Positions 1 through 7,852 are shown, numbered from the stretch's first letter. The stretch is 31,310 nt of DNA from an uncultured Clostridia bacterium (GCA_947567585.1 CANONE010000006.1:1-31310); one strand, 5' to 3'. Notes: generated by a model from the sequence alone, not told the origin. Translations and numbers: made by a program.

Positions 1-237
1 GGAATCCGTAAAGAGGCTGATAAACTGCTTGAAGCCTACCCATTCACTGGAGCCAGGGAAGTCGCCTAGGCGGTACTCCTGGAAAGCCATCACCAAGCCG
101 TAAATCGGTATGTAGCTGAAAACAAACAGCAGGATAATGCCGGGGATTACCAGCAGCTGCAGGTCCCACTGTTCAATGGCCCGCAAAAAGAAACCTTTTT
201 TCTTTCTTGGGGCGGAGGCTGCGTTCGGATTAGTCAA
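1..237 (-). CDS. Sugar ABC transporter permease, LplB type (N-terminal part only)
   Basis: The gene runs off the left edge, so only the first 79 codons are visible. The reading frame opens at a TTG (an in-frame TGA lies two codons upstream) preceded by GGGAG nine bases away. The protein starts with a short basic cytoplasmic tail, then a hydrophobic segment at residues 29-50 and the stretch IPIYGLVMAFQEYRLGD, which is typical of the first membrane helix and following loop of LplB/COG4209 permeases. These form the membrane channel of carbohydrate ABC importers with a second permease and a lipoprotein binding protein, normally encoded next to it and so expected beyond the left edge. The substrate cannot be told from this fragment. 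Family assignment is fairly safe; the start codon is an inference. Confidence 0.8.
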   Translation of the reverse strand, partial: MTNPNAASAPRKKKGFFLRAIEQWDLQLLVIPGIILLFVFSYIPIYGLVMAFQEYRLGDFPGSSEWVGFKQFISLFTDS

Positions 238-277
238 TGCTCATCACTCCCATTGGCTTCCACGAAGGGGAAGCCAT
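230..277 (-). other. Possible 15-codon leader ORF overlapping the permease start
   Basis: An ATG-started reading frame of 15 codons ends in a TAA that overlaps the TTG start of the permease, and its codons contain the permease ribosome binding site. There is no good Shine-Dalgarno in front of this ATG, so translation is doubtful. It may be chance. Confidence 0.2.
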
Positions 278-570
278 TTTTAATGCAGCGGGGCATGCCC
301 CGCCAAAAAAATTCCGGGCTATAGGTAAACTTGGCTATCCCTCCCTATTGTGGCGTTTAGGCCGCGTTCTGGGCGAAACCCCGGCCGCGCTTTCAGCCTG
401 ATACAGCAGGCCCCGTCATGCGCTTGCCGCCGTTTCATGTTAGGTTCTGCCGCCCCGCTCCACCCCGTGCCGCGAAAACGGCTTCGCCGCCGCTCCGCTT
501 ACTTTTCAGTGGCTTCGCTGGGACTGTCTGTTCAGAACCCGCGCCCTACGGCATTCAGAAAATTCGCAAA

Positions 571-592
571 ATGTACAAGGAATTTGTACAAT
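571..592. promoter_or_regulatory. Inverted repeat, candidate operator of the sugar permease gene
   Basis: ATGTACAA at 571-578 and TTGTACAAT at 584-592 form an inverted repeat with a five-base spacer. It lies just downstream of the expected transcription start of the minus-strand promoter, a usual place for a repressor site. The regulator is unknown. Confidence 0.4.
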
Positions 593-603
593 CCACAATA
601 AGT

Positions 604-632
604 ATCATAGCACAGTCTTACACAAAAAGCAA
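604..632 (-). promoter_or_regulatory. Promoter for the sugar permease gene
   Basis: On the minus strand TTGCTT (627-632) and TATGAT (604-609) are separated by exactly 17 bases, close to the SigA consensus. It faces the permease gene about 370 bases away with no gene between. Confidence 0.6.
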
Positions 633-772
633 GAGAAAGCAGGAGAGTTTTTGCAAAAAATTTGTAGACTATACCGACAAGCTGTGAAAAACTCTCTGAA
701 TCCCCTCCACAAGTCCCGCTTTTTTCGCCTTTATCACCATAAAGGCTCCGGCAGAAATCTGTTTCGAATCGC

Positions 773-801
773 TTGCTATTTCCAGGAATTTAGAGTATAC
801 T
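773..801 (+). promoter_or_regulatory. Promoter for the MIF-like tautomerase gene
   Basis: TTGCTA (773-778) and TATACT (796-801) are 17 bases apart, about 60 bases before the start codon. The gene has AAGGAAAGGA as ribosome binding site. Confidence 0.7.
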
Positions 802-861
802 GGCTGTACCGGAAGCTTTCCGGCCAGCCTGTGAAAAAGTGATAAGGAAAGGACGATTATT

Positions 862-1185
862 ATGCCGTTTATGAACGTAAAGGCCAGCTGCCCCATCAGC
901 GAAGACCAGGAGGTCCGGCTGAAGGCAGCCCTGGGCGAGGCAATTTCCCTCATCCCAGGAAAATCGGAAAGCCATTTGATGCTCTCCTTTACCGAAAACT
1001 GCCGGATATGGTTTGCCGGAAGCCGGAACGGCCCGATTGTCATGGCCGAGACCGCTATTTTCGGCGAAACCACGCCGGAAGATTTCCAGCGCTTTGGCCA
1101 GGAGGCCGTGAAGATTTTAAAGCGGGAGCTTGGAGCCGCCCAGGTATATGTCAATCTTCATCAAACCAAGGACTGGGCCTGGTAG
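862..1185 (+). CDS. MIF-like tautomerase (phenylpyruvate tautomerase family)
   Basis: A 107-residue protein of the macrophage migration inhibitory factor/tautomerase superfamily. The invariant Pro2, which becomes the N-terminal catalytic base after Met removal, is present (MPFMNVKASCPIS). The C-terminal WAW matches the WGW stretch of MIF proteins, although the protein stops a few residues earlier than most. The family forms trimers and tautomerises keto-enol substrates such as phenylpyruvate; the cellular role in bacteria is unsettled. It has its own promoter and a good ribosome binding site and is followed by purE after about 150 bases, so it need not be part of the purine block. Confidence 0.85.
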   Translation: MPFMNVKASCPISEDQEVRLKAALGEAISLIPGKSESHLMLSFTENCRIWFAGSRNGPIVMAETAIFGETTPEDFQRFGQEAVKILKRELGAAQVYVNLHQTKDWAW

Positions 1186-1252
1186 AAATTGTTCGCGCCC
1201 CGTTCTTTAAGGCAATCATAGCACATTCGGACCCTGGATGACAGTTACAAAA

Positions 1253-1285
1253 TTACTACAATTTTACTACAAGGCTCTATACAAT
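1253..1285 (+). promoter_or_regulatory. Possible purE promoter/operator with direct repeat
   Basis: TTACTACAA occurs twice (1253-1261 and 1264-1272), eleven bases apart, just ahead of TATACAAT (1278-1285), a fair -10 element. No good -35 is seen at normal spacing, which fits an activator-dependent or poorly defined promoter. No guanine riboswitch was recognised here. Confidence 0.35.
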
Positions 1286-1334
1286 CAGGCAATACGTCCG
1301 AAAGCTGCTGAAAACGGAAAGGAAGTCATTTTAT

Positions 1335-1832
1335 ATGCCGTCAAAAAAAGTGGCCCTGATTATGGGCAGCGACAGCGACCTCGGCGTCGTATCTCCCGCC
1401 AAAAAGCGTCTGGATTCCCTGGGCGTTCCCGTGGAATCCCACATCATCTCCGCCCACCGCACCCCCGAAGCCGCAGCCCAGTTTGCCCAGAACGCCCGGG
1501 AGGCGGGCTTTGGCGCTATCATTGCCGCCGCAGGGAAGGCCGCCCATCTGGCCGGAGCTCTGGCCGCCAATACCACGCTGCCGGTAATCGGTATTCCCGT
1601 AAAGTCCTCCACCCTGGATGGGCTGGACGCGCTGCTCTCTACCGTGCAGATGCCCAGCGGCGTGCCGGTGGCCGCCGTGGCCATCGACGGGGCTGACAAC
1701 GCCGCCCTGCTGGCCGCCCAGATCCTTGCCGTCACAGACAATGACTTGGCCGCGAAGCTGGAAGCTCTCAAGGCCGGGATGAAGCAGGCCGCCCTTGATA
1801 AGGACGCGGCTTTACAAAATAAGGACTGGTAG
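1335..1832 (+). CDS. purE: N5-carboxyaminoimidazole ribonucleotide mutase PurE
   Basis: A 165-residue class I PurE, the usual length. It moves the carboxyl group of N5-CAIR to C4, giving CAIR in de novo purine synthesis. Hallmarks are GSDSD at residues 11-15, SAHRTP at 39-44, the glycine/alanine-rich AAAGKAAHLAG loop, and the PVIGIPVKSSTLDGLDALLS segment. The start has AAAGGAAG about ten bases upstream. Class I PurE depends on PurK for its substrate; purK is not in this window, so it should lie elsewhere. First gene of the purine block; the gap before the next gene is only 67 bases. Confidence 0.95.
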   Translation: MPSKKVALIMGSDSDLGVVSPAKKRLDSLGVPVESHIISAHRTPEAAAQFAQNAREAGFGAIIAAAGKAAHLAGALAANTTLPVIGIPVKSSTLDGLDALLSTVQMPSGVPVAAVAIDGADNAALLAAQILAVTDNDLAAKLEALKAGMKQAALDKDAALQNKDW

Positions 1833-1899
1833 GCCGTTCATAGAATTTCTAATAGGCAATATTTTAATCTTTAACTTGGAAAGGACGAACAGTATCCAA

Positions 1900-3129
1900 A
1901 TGAAAAAGAACATTATGAGGAAGTACGCCAAACTGGCCGTACAAAAGGGCGTAAACCTGCACAAGGGCCAGGGCGCGGTAATCCGGGCCAGCGTCAGCGA
2001 GCACGAGTTCGCCGAAATGGTGGCCGAGGAAGCCTACCGGGCCGGGGCCAAATGGGTGCGCATGGAATGGACGGACCAGGCGGTTACCAAGCTACACTAC
2101 CGGCACCAAAGCGTTACCCAGCTGTGCCGCGTAGAGGACTGGGAGGTAGAAAAGCTGAAGTTCACCGTGAGGGAGCTGCCCTGCATGATTTCCATTGCCT
2201 CCGCCGACCCCGACGGCCTAAAGGGCCTGAACCCCACCAAGCTCCAAAAGTCCATGGTGGCCACCAGCAAGGTGCTTAAGCCCATCAGCGACGAGATGGA
2301 AAACAAGTACCAGTGGACCATTGTGGCCGTCCCTTCCAAAGCATGGGCTAAGAAGGTCTTCCCGGGGGAGCGGGCCAGCGCCGCTGTGGAGAAGCTATGG
2401 ACTGAAATCCTCAAGGCCGTGCGGGTCACTGAGGACAACGACCCGGCGGACGAGTGGGACAGCCACAACAGGATCCTCCGCGAAAAGTGCGAAAAGCTCA
2501 CCGCCCTGGACCTGGAGTACCTGCACTACCAGGCCCCCAACGGCACGGACTTTAAGTGCTGGCTGATTCCCGGCAGCAAGTGGGAGGGCGGCTGCGAGAC
2601 CCTCTCAAACGGTATTGAATTTAACCCCAATATGCCCAGCGAAGAGGTTTTCATCTCCCCTATGCGGGGTAAGTGCGAGGGTACGGTGGTCTCGACCCTG
2701 CCTCTTTCCTACCAGGGCACGGTAATTGACAAATTCTCCATGGATTTTAAAGACGGCAAGGCCGTGGCGGTCCATGCCGAAGAGCACCAGGAGCTTTTGG
2801 AAAAGATGATCACTATGGACGAGGGAGCCTGTATGCTGGGCGAGCTGGCCCTTGTGCCCCACGACTCCCCTATCTCCAACTCCGGCGTGCTTTTCTACAA
2901 CACCCTCTTTGACGAAAACGCCGCCTGCCACATTGCCATGGGCCGGGGCTTTAACGAGACTTTGCCCGGCTTTGCGGATATGACCAAGGAACAGCTGAAA
3001 GAAGCCGGCATCAACGACTCCATGATCCATGTAGATTTCATGATCGGCTGCAAAGACCTCTCCATCACCGGCCACACCCGCGACGGCAGAGAGGTGGCTA
3101 TCTTCCGGGAGGGGAACTGGGCGCTTTAA
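1900..3129 (+). CDS. Aminopeptidase, M29 family
   Basis: A 409-residue metallo-aminopeptidase of family M29 (thermophilic aminopeptidase T/AmpS type), near the usual 410 residues. It removes N-terminal amino acids from peptides in the cytoplasm and carries two metal ions. The C-terminal half has the expected metal ligands in order: Glu in GELALV, His in NAACHIAMG, and His-x-Asp in IHVDFMIG. The frame is open further upstream, but ATG at 1900 is the first with a plausible ribosome binding site (GGAAAGGAC, rather distant at about 14 bases); an ATG at 1915 is the alternative. It lies between purE and purM, probably as a passenger rather than a purine enzyme. Confidence 0.9.
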   Translation: MKKNIMRKYAKLAVQKGVNLHKGQGAVIRASVSEHEFAEMVAEEAYRAGAKWVRMEWTDQAVTKLHYRHQSVTQLCRVEDWEVEKLKFTVRELPCMISIASADPDGLKGLNPTKLQKSMVATSKVLKPISDEMENKYQWTIVAVPSKAWAKKVFPGERASAAVEKLWTEILKAVRVTEDNDPADEWDSHNRILREKCEKLTALDLEYLHYQAPNGTDFKCWLIPGSKWEGGCETLSNGIEFNPNMPSEEVFISPMRGKCEGTVVSTLPLSYQGTVIDKFSMDFKDGKAVAVHAEEHQELLEKMITMDEGACMLGELALVPHDSPISNSGVLFYNTLFDENAACHIAMGRGFNETLPGFADMTKEQLKEAGINDSMIHVDFMIGCKDLSITGHTRDGREVAIFREGNWAL

Positions 3130-3190
3130 GGCCGTGGGGTCCCCCTACACCCCGCCACTTTTGAAAAAGTGGACAAAACTTTTCCTCCGA
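3127..3190 (-). repeat. Intergenic structured element, copy A
   Basis: Minus-oriented copy of the dispersed element. It begins on the stop codon of the aminopeptidase gene. Its first stem is CCACTTTT/AAAAGTGG (3155-3172), preceded in its own orientation by AAAGTTTTGTCC. Confidence 0.65.
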
Positions 3191-3482
3191 CGTTTTCTGG
3201 TTTTAAAACGTTGGCTGCTGCCGCGAGGCCGAAGGTTCCATAGGTCACCAGCCTTTAGGGATCGGGCAACTAGCTGCCGGTTTGGTGGAGCCGCCCTTTT
3301 CCCTTGCCCTTAGCTCACCGTTGCTTTCCGTGGCAGCTTACGGCGCCGCCCGGGTACCGGGGGACCGGAACAAAATAAATCCGGATAAAAAGTTTCGCCG
3401 GCCTTTTTAAAGGCCGTGGAGTTTGGGGCAACGCCCCAAGGTCTTAAAAGGCCGAAAATGATACGCATAAGGGAGGACACAA
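3130..3482. other. Gene-free region before purM
   Basis: About 350 bases without a gene. It holds copy A of the intergenic element at its left end and copy B (3381-3450) at its right end, in opposite orientation. A 7-bp hairpin (3190-3211, ACGTTTT/AAAACGT) lies between them. The central 160 bases show no feature I can name and no clear promoter. Confidence 0.55.
3381..3450 (+). repeat. Intergenic structured element, copy B
   Basis: Plus-oriented copy. The AAAAAGTTTCGCC motif is followed by stem CGGCCTTT/AAAGGCCG (3399-3416), then a second hairpin TTGGGGC/GCCCCAA, then the AAGGTCTTAAAA end. It stops about 20 bases before the purM ribosome binding site. Confidence 0.7.
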
Positions 3483-4643
3483 ATGAGCAAGAAGGATGAA
3501 CTGGCGCCCCGGCGGGAGCAGGGGCTGAAGAGCTACAGCGACAGCTACAAGGCGGCCGGGGTGGACGTCACCGCCGGGTACGAATCGGTGGAGCTGATGA
3601 AAAAGCATGTGGCGCGGACCATGATTCCCGGGGTGGTTTCGGGGATCGGCGGTTTTGGCGGGCTGTTCGCGCCGGATCTCTCTGGGATGAAGGAGCCCAT
3701 TTTGGTTTCCGGCACCGACGGCGTGGGAACCAAGCTGAAAATTGCCATGCTGATGGACAAGCATGACACCATCGGCATAGACGCGGTGGCCATGTGCGTC
3801 AACGACGTGATCTGCTGTGGAGCGAAGCCCCTCTTTTTCCTGGACTACATTGCCTGCGGCAAGAATTTCCCTGAAAAAATCGCGGAAATCGTGGCGGGCG
3901 TTGCCGAGGGCTGCGTCCAGGCGGGCTGCGCTCTCATTGGCGGGGAAACCGCCGAGCATCCCGGCATGATGCCCCAGGACGACTACGACCTGGCCGGTTT
4001 CACCGTAGGCGTGGTGGACCGGGAAAAGGTCGTCGACGGGTCCAGGCTGTCCGCCGGAGACGTGCTGCTGGGGCTGCGCTCCACCGGGGTACACTCCAAC
4101 GGCTTTTCGCTGGTGCGCAAGGTCTTCGGCATTGGCAGGATGGACGCCGCCGGGGAGGACTCCCTGGTGGGCGCGGCCATGGGGCTGGCGGTCTCCGTGG
4201 CGAAAATGCTCCATAGCGACCAGGAGATTGCCGGCCGGTATTACGACGAGCTGGGCTGCACCCTGGGCGAAGCCCTGCTGCGGCCCACAAAAATCTATGT
4301 AAAGCCTGTTTTAGCCGCTATCCAAGCCGCAGACGTAAAGGCCATTTCCCACATTACCGGCGGCGGCTTTTATGAGAACATTCCCCGGATGCTTCAGCCC
4401 GGGCTCACCGCGAAAATAGAGAAGGCCGCCATCCCCACGCCCCCCATTTTCCAGCTTCTCCAAAAAACCGGCGATATTCCCGAGCATGACATGTTCAACA
4501 CCTTCAATATGGGAATTGGGCTGTGTATGGCGGTCTCCAAGGAGACGGCGGACCAGGCTATAGCGGCCCTGCGCGCCGCCGGCGAAGACCCGGTGGCGCT
4601 GGGCGAGATCGTCCCGGGAGACCAGGGGGTGTTGCTGTGGTAA
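3483..4643 (+). CDS. purM: Phosphoribosylformylglycinamidine cyclo-ligase PurM (AIR synthetase)
   Basis: Uses ATP to close FGAM to aminoimidazole ribonucleotide. At 386 residues it is about 40 longer than E. coli PurM: roughly 14 extra residues sit at the N-terminus and about 25 in the region after residue 215. Conserved stretches include SGTDGVGTK at 76-84, GIDAVAMCVNDV around 98-109, FFLDYIACGK around 118-127, GGETAEHPG at 153-161, and GVHSNGFSLVR. The start has GGGAGG seven bases upstream. Its last codons overlap the GTG start of purN by seven bases, so the two are translationally coupled. Confidence 0.95.
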   Translation: MSKKDELAPRREQGLKSYSDSYKAAGVDVTAGYESVELMKKHVARTMIPGVVSGIGGFGGLFAPDLSGMKEPILVSGTDGVGTKLKIAMLMDKHDTIGIDAVAMCVNDVICCGAKPLFFLDYIACGKNFPEKIAEIVAGVAEGCVQAGCALIGGETAEHPGMMPQDDYDLAGFTVGVVDREKVVDGSRLSAGDVLLGLRSTGVHSNGFSLVRKVFGIGRMDAAGEDSLVGAAMGLAVSVAKMLHSDQEIAGRYYDELGCTLGEALLRPTKIYVKPVLAAIQAADVKAISHITGGGFYENIPRMLQPGLTAKIEKAAIPTPPIFQLLQKTGDIPEHDMFNTFNMGIGLCMAVSKETADQAIAALRAAGEDPVALGEIVPGDQGVLLW

Positions 4644-5281
4644 GCATCGGCGTCTTGGTCTCCGGCGGCGGCACCAACCTTCAGCAGCTCATCGACGCCC
4701 AGGCCGCCGGAAAGCTGGGGGGCGGCGTCATCCGCACGGTGATTTCCAGCAAGCCGGGGGTCTATGCCCTGGAGCGGGCCCAAACAGCCGGCATTGAGGC
4801 CGTCACCCTCAGCCGGAAGGATTACCCGGATGTGGAAGCCTACAGCCAGGCTTTGGCGGAGGCCCTGCGGCAGCGGGGCGTAGAACTTGTGGTGCTCTCC
4901 GGCTTCCTTACCATCACCAGCGATTCCTTTGTGCGGACTTTCCCCAACCGCATTGTAAACGTCCACCCTGCTCTGCTGCCGGCCTTTGGAGGCAAGGGCT
5001 GCTATGGGCTCCATGTCCATGAGGCGGTGCTGGAAAGAGGCTGCAAGATTACCGGCGCTACCGTACACTTTGCCAACGAAGTCTGCGATGGCGGACCCAT
5101 CATTCTGCAAAAGGCGGTGGAGGTCAAAGAGGGCGATACCCCGGAAACCCTCCAGCGCCGGGTGATGGAGGAGGCGGAGTGGCAGCTGCTGCCCCAGGCT
5201 GTATCCTTGTTCTGCCAGGAGCGGCTGACCGTGCGGGATGGGGTGGTACACATCGCCCCCCCAGCCGTGAAAGGAGAATAG
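4637..5281 (+). CDS. purN: Phosphoribosylglycinamide formyltransferase PurN
   Basis: A 214-residue folate-dependent GAR transformylase that passes a formyl group from 10-formyl-tetrahydrofolate to GAR. Visible are SGGGTN (9-14) and the catalytic set Asn108, His110 (NVHPALLPAF) and Asp151 (CDGGPII). The GTG start overlaps the purM stop and has a GGGGG tract seven bases upstream. The frame continues upstream inside purM, but that part has no PurN similarity. The next gene starts three bases after the stop. Confidence 0.95.
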   Translation: MVSIGVLVSGGGTNLQQLIDAQAAGKLGGGVIRTVISSKPGVYALERAQTAGIEAVTLSRKDYPDVEAYSQALAEALRQRGVELVVLSGFLTITSDSFVRTFPNRIVNVHPALLPAFGGKGCYGLHVHEAVLERGCKITGATVHFANEVCDGGPIILQKAVEVKEGDTPETLQRRVMEEAEWQLLPQAVSLFCQERLTVRDGVVHIAPPAVKGE

Positions 5282-5284
5282 AAA

Positions 5285-5773
5285 ATGAGCCAATCCGGTC
5301 TTAAAATGCAGATCATTACTCTGGAAAAACCCATCCGCTTTGCCGGGCTCAGCCTAAAAAACTCCGGTTTACCCGGCTGTTTCGAATCCATGGGCCTGCT
5401 GTGGGACCGTTTCCACAAGGAGATTCTTCCCCAGGTCCAAAACCAGGCGCAGCCCCCCGTAGAGGTTGCCGTATGCACCGCGTCCGACTACCTTGTAGGC
5501 AGCCAGCTTCAGGCGGGCTGTGGGCCTTCGGAGCTGGCGGAATTCACCGTCTCTCCCGGGTCTTACCTAAAAGCGGACTTCTCGGCGGACGACTTTTCCC
5601 AGCTGGTGGACCAGGCGCTGCCAAACCTCTGGCCAGAGGTAGAGGCTTGGGCAAAGGCACAAAATATTCTCTTTGACGCCAGCGCCCCCTTTTCCGTGGA
5701 GGTATATCCTCAGGAGACGGTAAGCCTGCCCCGCCCCAGCATGTACTGCCTCTACCCTGTCAAGCCATCATGA
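5285..5773 (+). CDS. GyrI-like effector-binding domain protein
   Basis: A 162-residue protein that looks like a free-standing GyrI-like (AraC effector-binding/SOUL-like) domain: an opening strand after residue 8, LWDRFHKEILPQV, then YLVGSQ and an alternating strand pattern ending PFSVEVYPQ. Such domains bind small hydrophobic or cationic ligands and are usually fused to AraC or MerR DNA-binding domains, absent here. It is packed three bases after purN, and its ribosome binding site AAAGGAG overlaps the purN end, so it is co-expressed with purine enzymes. A link to purine sensing is conceivable but only inferred. Family call moderate. Confidence 0.6.
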   Translation: MSQSGLKMQIITLEKPIRFAGLSLKNSGLPGCFESMGLLWDRFHKEILPQVQNQAQPPVEVAVCTASDYLVGSQLQAGCGPSELAEFTVSPGSYLKADFSADDFSQLVDQALPNLWPEVEAWAKAQNILFDASAPFSVEVYPQETVSLPRPSMYCLYPVKPS

Positions 5774-5787
5774 AAGGAGCTGCCACT

Positions 5788-6516
5788 ATGAAGCCTATCA
5801 ACATTTTTGAAGACCTAAAAAACAATGCCTATCCTGGCCGGGGCATCGTCATCGGGAAAAGTGCGGACGGCCTGCACGCCGTTACCGCCTACTTTATTAT
5901 GGGCCGCAGCGTGAACTCCCGAAACCGCGTCTTTGTGGCCGAGGGTGACAATCTCCGCACCCAGGCCCACGACCCCATGCTGCTCACGGACCCCTCTTTG
6001 GTGATCTACTATCCCGTACGCACCTTTGAAGGCGGAATGATTGTTACCAACGGCGACCAAACCGACACCATCTACGATCTGCTGCATTCCCCGGAAGCCT
6101 GCACCCCCGGCGGGTGCTTCATCCGAGCCCTGCGCACCCGCACCTTTGAGCCGGACCCGCCGCTGTTCACCCCCAGGATTTCCGGCATTATCGAGCTGGC
6201 GGACGGGGACTTCTCCTACCGGCTGTCCATCCTCAAGAGCACCGACGGCGACCCAGCGGCGGCCCAGCGCCAGTTCTTCGACTACGATCCCCTGCCGGGT
6301 CTTGGCCATTTCATCCATACCTACAAGCGCGACGGCGACCCAGTCCCCTCCTTTGAGGGAGAGCCTAAGCCGGTGACAATTGCGGGGGACATCGACAGCT
6401 TCGCCAACACCCTATGGGAAAGCCTAAACGAGGACAATAAGGTCTCCCTATTTGTAAGGTACGTCAATTTGCAAACCAGAAGTTTCGAAACCAGAATCCT
6501 AAACAAAAACAAGTAA
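5788..6516 (+). CDS. purO: IMP cyclohydrolase, PurO type
   Basis: A 242-residue protein of the PurO/IMP cyclohydrolase-like family known first from archaea. It would close FAICAR to IMP, the last step of the pathway. The N-terminus has the typical pattern PGRGIVIG, then G, then YFIMGRSVNSRNR (residues 16-47), as in archaeal PurO. An ATG at 5770 overlaps the preceding stop codon, but the strong AAAGGAG lies nine bases before ATG 5788, so that start was chosen. The following gene is a formyltransferase without its own cyclohydrolase domain, which supports the assignment. Activity is inferred from family and context. Confidence 0.8.
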   Translation: MKPINIFEDLKNNAYPGRGIVIGKSADGLHAVTAYFIMGRSVNSRNRVFVAEGDNLRTQAHDPMLLTDPSLVIYYPVRTFEGGMIVTNGDQTDTIYDLLHSPEACTPGGCFIRALRTRTFEPDPPLFTPRISGIIELADGDFSYRLSILKSTDGDPAAAQRQFFDYDPLPGLGHFIHTYKRDGDPVPSFEGEPKPVTIAGDIDSFANTLWESLNEDNKVSLFVRYVNLQTRSFETRILNKNK

Positions 6517-6574
6517 CAAACCCCATCATATGACAGTCAAAATAGAAATAAGGTAAAAAAAGAAAATATTGCGC

Positions 6575-6632
6575 GGTCAAGGGGCGTCAGGCCCCTTGCA
6601 GAGCGCGAGACAGCGTCTCGCGGCCTTAGAAA
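6575..6632 (+). repeat. Tandem hairpins, likely partial copy of the intergenic element
   Basis: Two hairpins in a row: CAAGGGGC/GCCCCTTG (6578-6598) and CGCGAGAC/GTCTCGCG (6604-6622), ending in GCCTTAGAAA. The GGGGC/GCCCC stem and the CCTTA end resemble copy B, but the AAAGTTTCG part is missing. There is no T-run, so it is not an ordinary terminator. Confidence 0.5.
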
Positions 6633-6666
6633 GCCAAAAGTTACCCACAAAGAAAGGTTGTACATT

Positions 6667-7845
6667 ATGGCGAATGAAATTCTTTTGAAGTACGGCTGCA
6701 ATCCCAACCAGAAGCCCTCCCGGATCTTCATGAAGGACGGCGGCCAGCTCCCCGTCCAGGTGCTCAATGGCAAGCCGGGCTATATCAATTTTCTGGACGC
6801 CTTCAACAGCTGGCAGCTGGTCCGGGAGCTGAAAGCCGCCACCGGCCTGCCCGCCGCGGCCTCCTTTAAGCATGTCAGCCCCGCCGGGGCCGCCGTCTAC
6901 GTGCCCCTGTCCGACACGCTGAAGAAAATCTATTTTGTAGACGACCTCCCCCTCTCCCCCATCGCCAGCGCCTATGCCGCCGCCCGGGGGGCGGACCGCA
7001 TGTCCTCTTACGGCGACTGGGCCGCTCTCTCCGACGTATGCGACAAGGAGACCGCCGCCCTGCTGGCCCGGGAGGTTTCCGACGGCATCATCGCCCCCGG
7101 CTACACCCAGGAGGCCCTGGCCATTTTGAAGACCAAGCGCAAGGGGAATTACAATATCGTGCAGATTGACGAAAACTACGCGCCCGCCCCTGTGGAGCAC
7201 AAGGACGTTTTCGGCGTAACCTTCGAGCAGGGCCGCAACGAGCTGAAAATTGACGGCGATATGCTGAACAACCTGCCTACCGCCAACAAGAATCTCCCGG
7301 AAGAAGCCAAGCGGGACCTGGTGGTTTCCCTTATTACATTAAAGTATACACAGTCCAACTCCGTGTGCTACGTAAAAAACGGCCAGGCCATCGGCGTAGG
7401 GGCCGGCCAGCAGAGCCGGGTCCACTGCACGCGCTTGGCGGGCAACAAGGCTGACAACTGGTATCTGCGCCAGTGCCCCAAGGTGCTGAACCTGCCCTTT
7501 AAAGCGGATATCCGCCGCCCGGACCGGGACAACACCATTGATGTGTACATCTCCGACGAGTACATGGACGTGCTGGCGGACGGCCAGTGGGAGAATTTCT
7601 TTACCGAAAAGCCAGAGCCTTTTACCCGGGAAGAGCGCCGGGCCTGGCTGGACGGCATGTCCGGCGTGGCTTTGGGCTCCGACGCTTTCTTCCCCTTTGG
7701 AGACAACATCGAGCGGGCCCACAAGTCCGGGGTGGAGTTTATCGCCCAGCCGGGGGGATCTATTCGGGACGATAACGTAATTGAAGTGTGCGACAAGTAT
7801 CATATTGCCATGGCCTTTACGGGCATCCGGCTGTTCCACCATTGA
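6667..7845 (+). CDS. purH: AICAR formyltransferase, stand-alone PurH C-terminal type
   Basis: A 392-residue phosphoribosylaminoimidazolecarboxamide formyltransferase. It adds the formyl group that turns AICAR into FAICAR. It corresponds to the transformylase half of PurH; the N-terminal MGS-like IMP cyclohydrolase half is absent from this gene. The catalytic Lys68-His69 lies in SFKHVSPAGAA, and the C-terminal part has SDAFFPFGDNIERAHKSGV and QPGGSIRD. A TTG lies three codons upstream, but ATG 6667 has GAAAGG nine bases away and is preferred. It follows the PurO-like gene, which would supply the missing ring closure. Confidence 0.93.
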   Translation: MANEILLKYGCNPNQKPSRIFMKDGGQLPVQVLNGKPGYINFLDAFNSWQLVRELKAATGLPAAASFKHVSPAGAAVYVPLSDTLKKIYFVDDLPLSPIASAYAAARGADRMSSYGDWAALSDVCDKETAALLAREVSDGIIAPGYTQEALAILKTKRKGNYNIVQIDENYAPAPVEHKDVFGVTFEQGRNELKIDGDMLNNLPTANKNLPEEAKRDLVVSLITLKYTQSNSVCYVKNGQAIGVGAGQQSRVHCTRLAGNKADNWYLRQCPKVLNLPFKADIRRPDRDNTIDVYISDEYMDVLADGQWENFFTEKPEPFTREERRAWLDGMSGVALGSDAFFPFGDNIERAHKSGVEFIAQPGGSIRDDNVIEVCDKYHIAMAFTGIRLFHH

Positions 7846-7852
7846 TGCCTGA

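Larger units (their letters stand above)
238..861. other. Intergenic region with divergent promoters and hairpin-rich permease leader
   Basis: This stretch of about 620 bases holds no convincing gene. On the minus strand it contains the permease promoter (604-632) and a leader of roughly 360 bases. Near the permease start the leader has a 7-bp hairpin (255-275) and a perfect 16-bp palindrome (288-303). Further upstream are a 10-bp inverted repeat with arms 643-652 and 687-696 and a perfect 8-bp stem with a 4-base loop (727-746). On the plus strand the promoter of the tautomerase gene lies at 773-801. The small reading frames in 350-842 have no ribosome binding sites or recognisable proteins. 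Confidence 0.6.

Noticed and set aside
350..842. Small plus-strand open frames
   Set aside because: No ribosome binding sites, atypical Arg/Pro-rich composition, and they overlap the permease leader and promoters.
1186..1334. Purine riboswitch before purE
   Set aside because: I looked for the conserved guanine-aptamer loop sequences and did not see them.
3444..5293. Several long minus-strand frames opposite purM and purN
   Set aside because: Shadows of the well-recognised plus-strand genes created by high GC at third codon positions.
6575..6632. Rho-independent terminator after the PurO-like gene
   Set aside because: Two good hairpins but no T-run after either; they fit better as a partial copy of the intergenic element.
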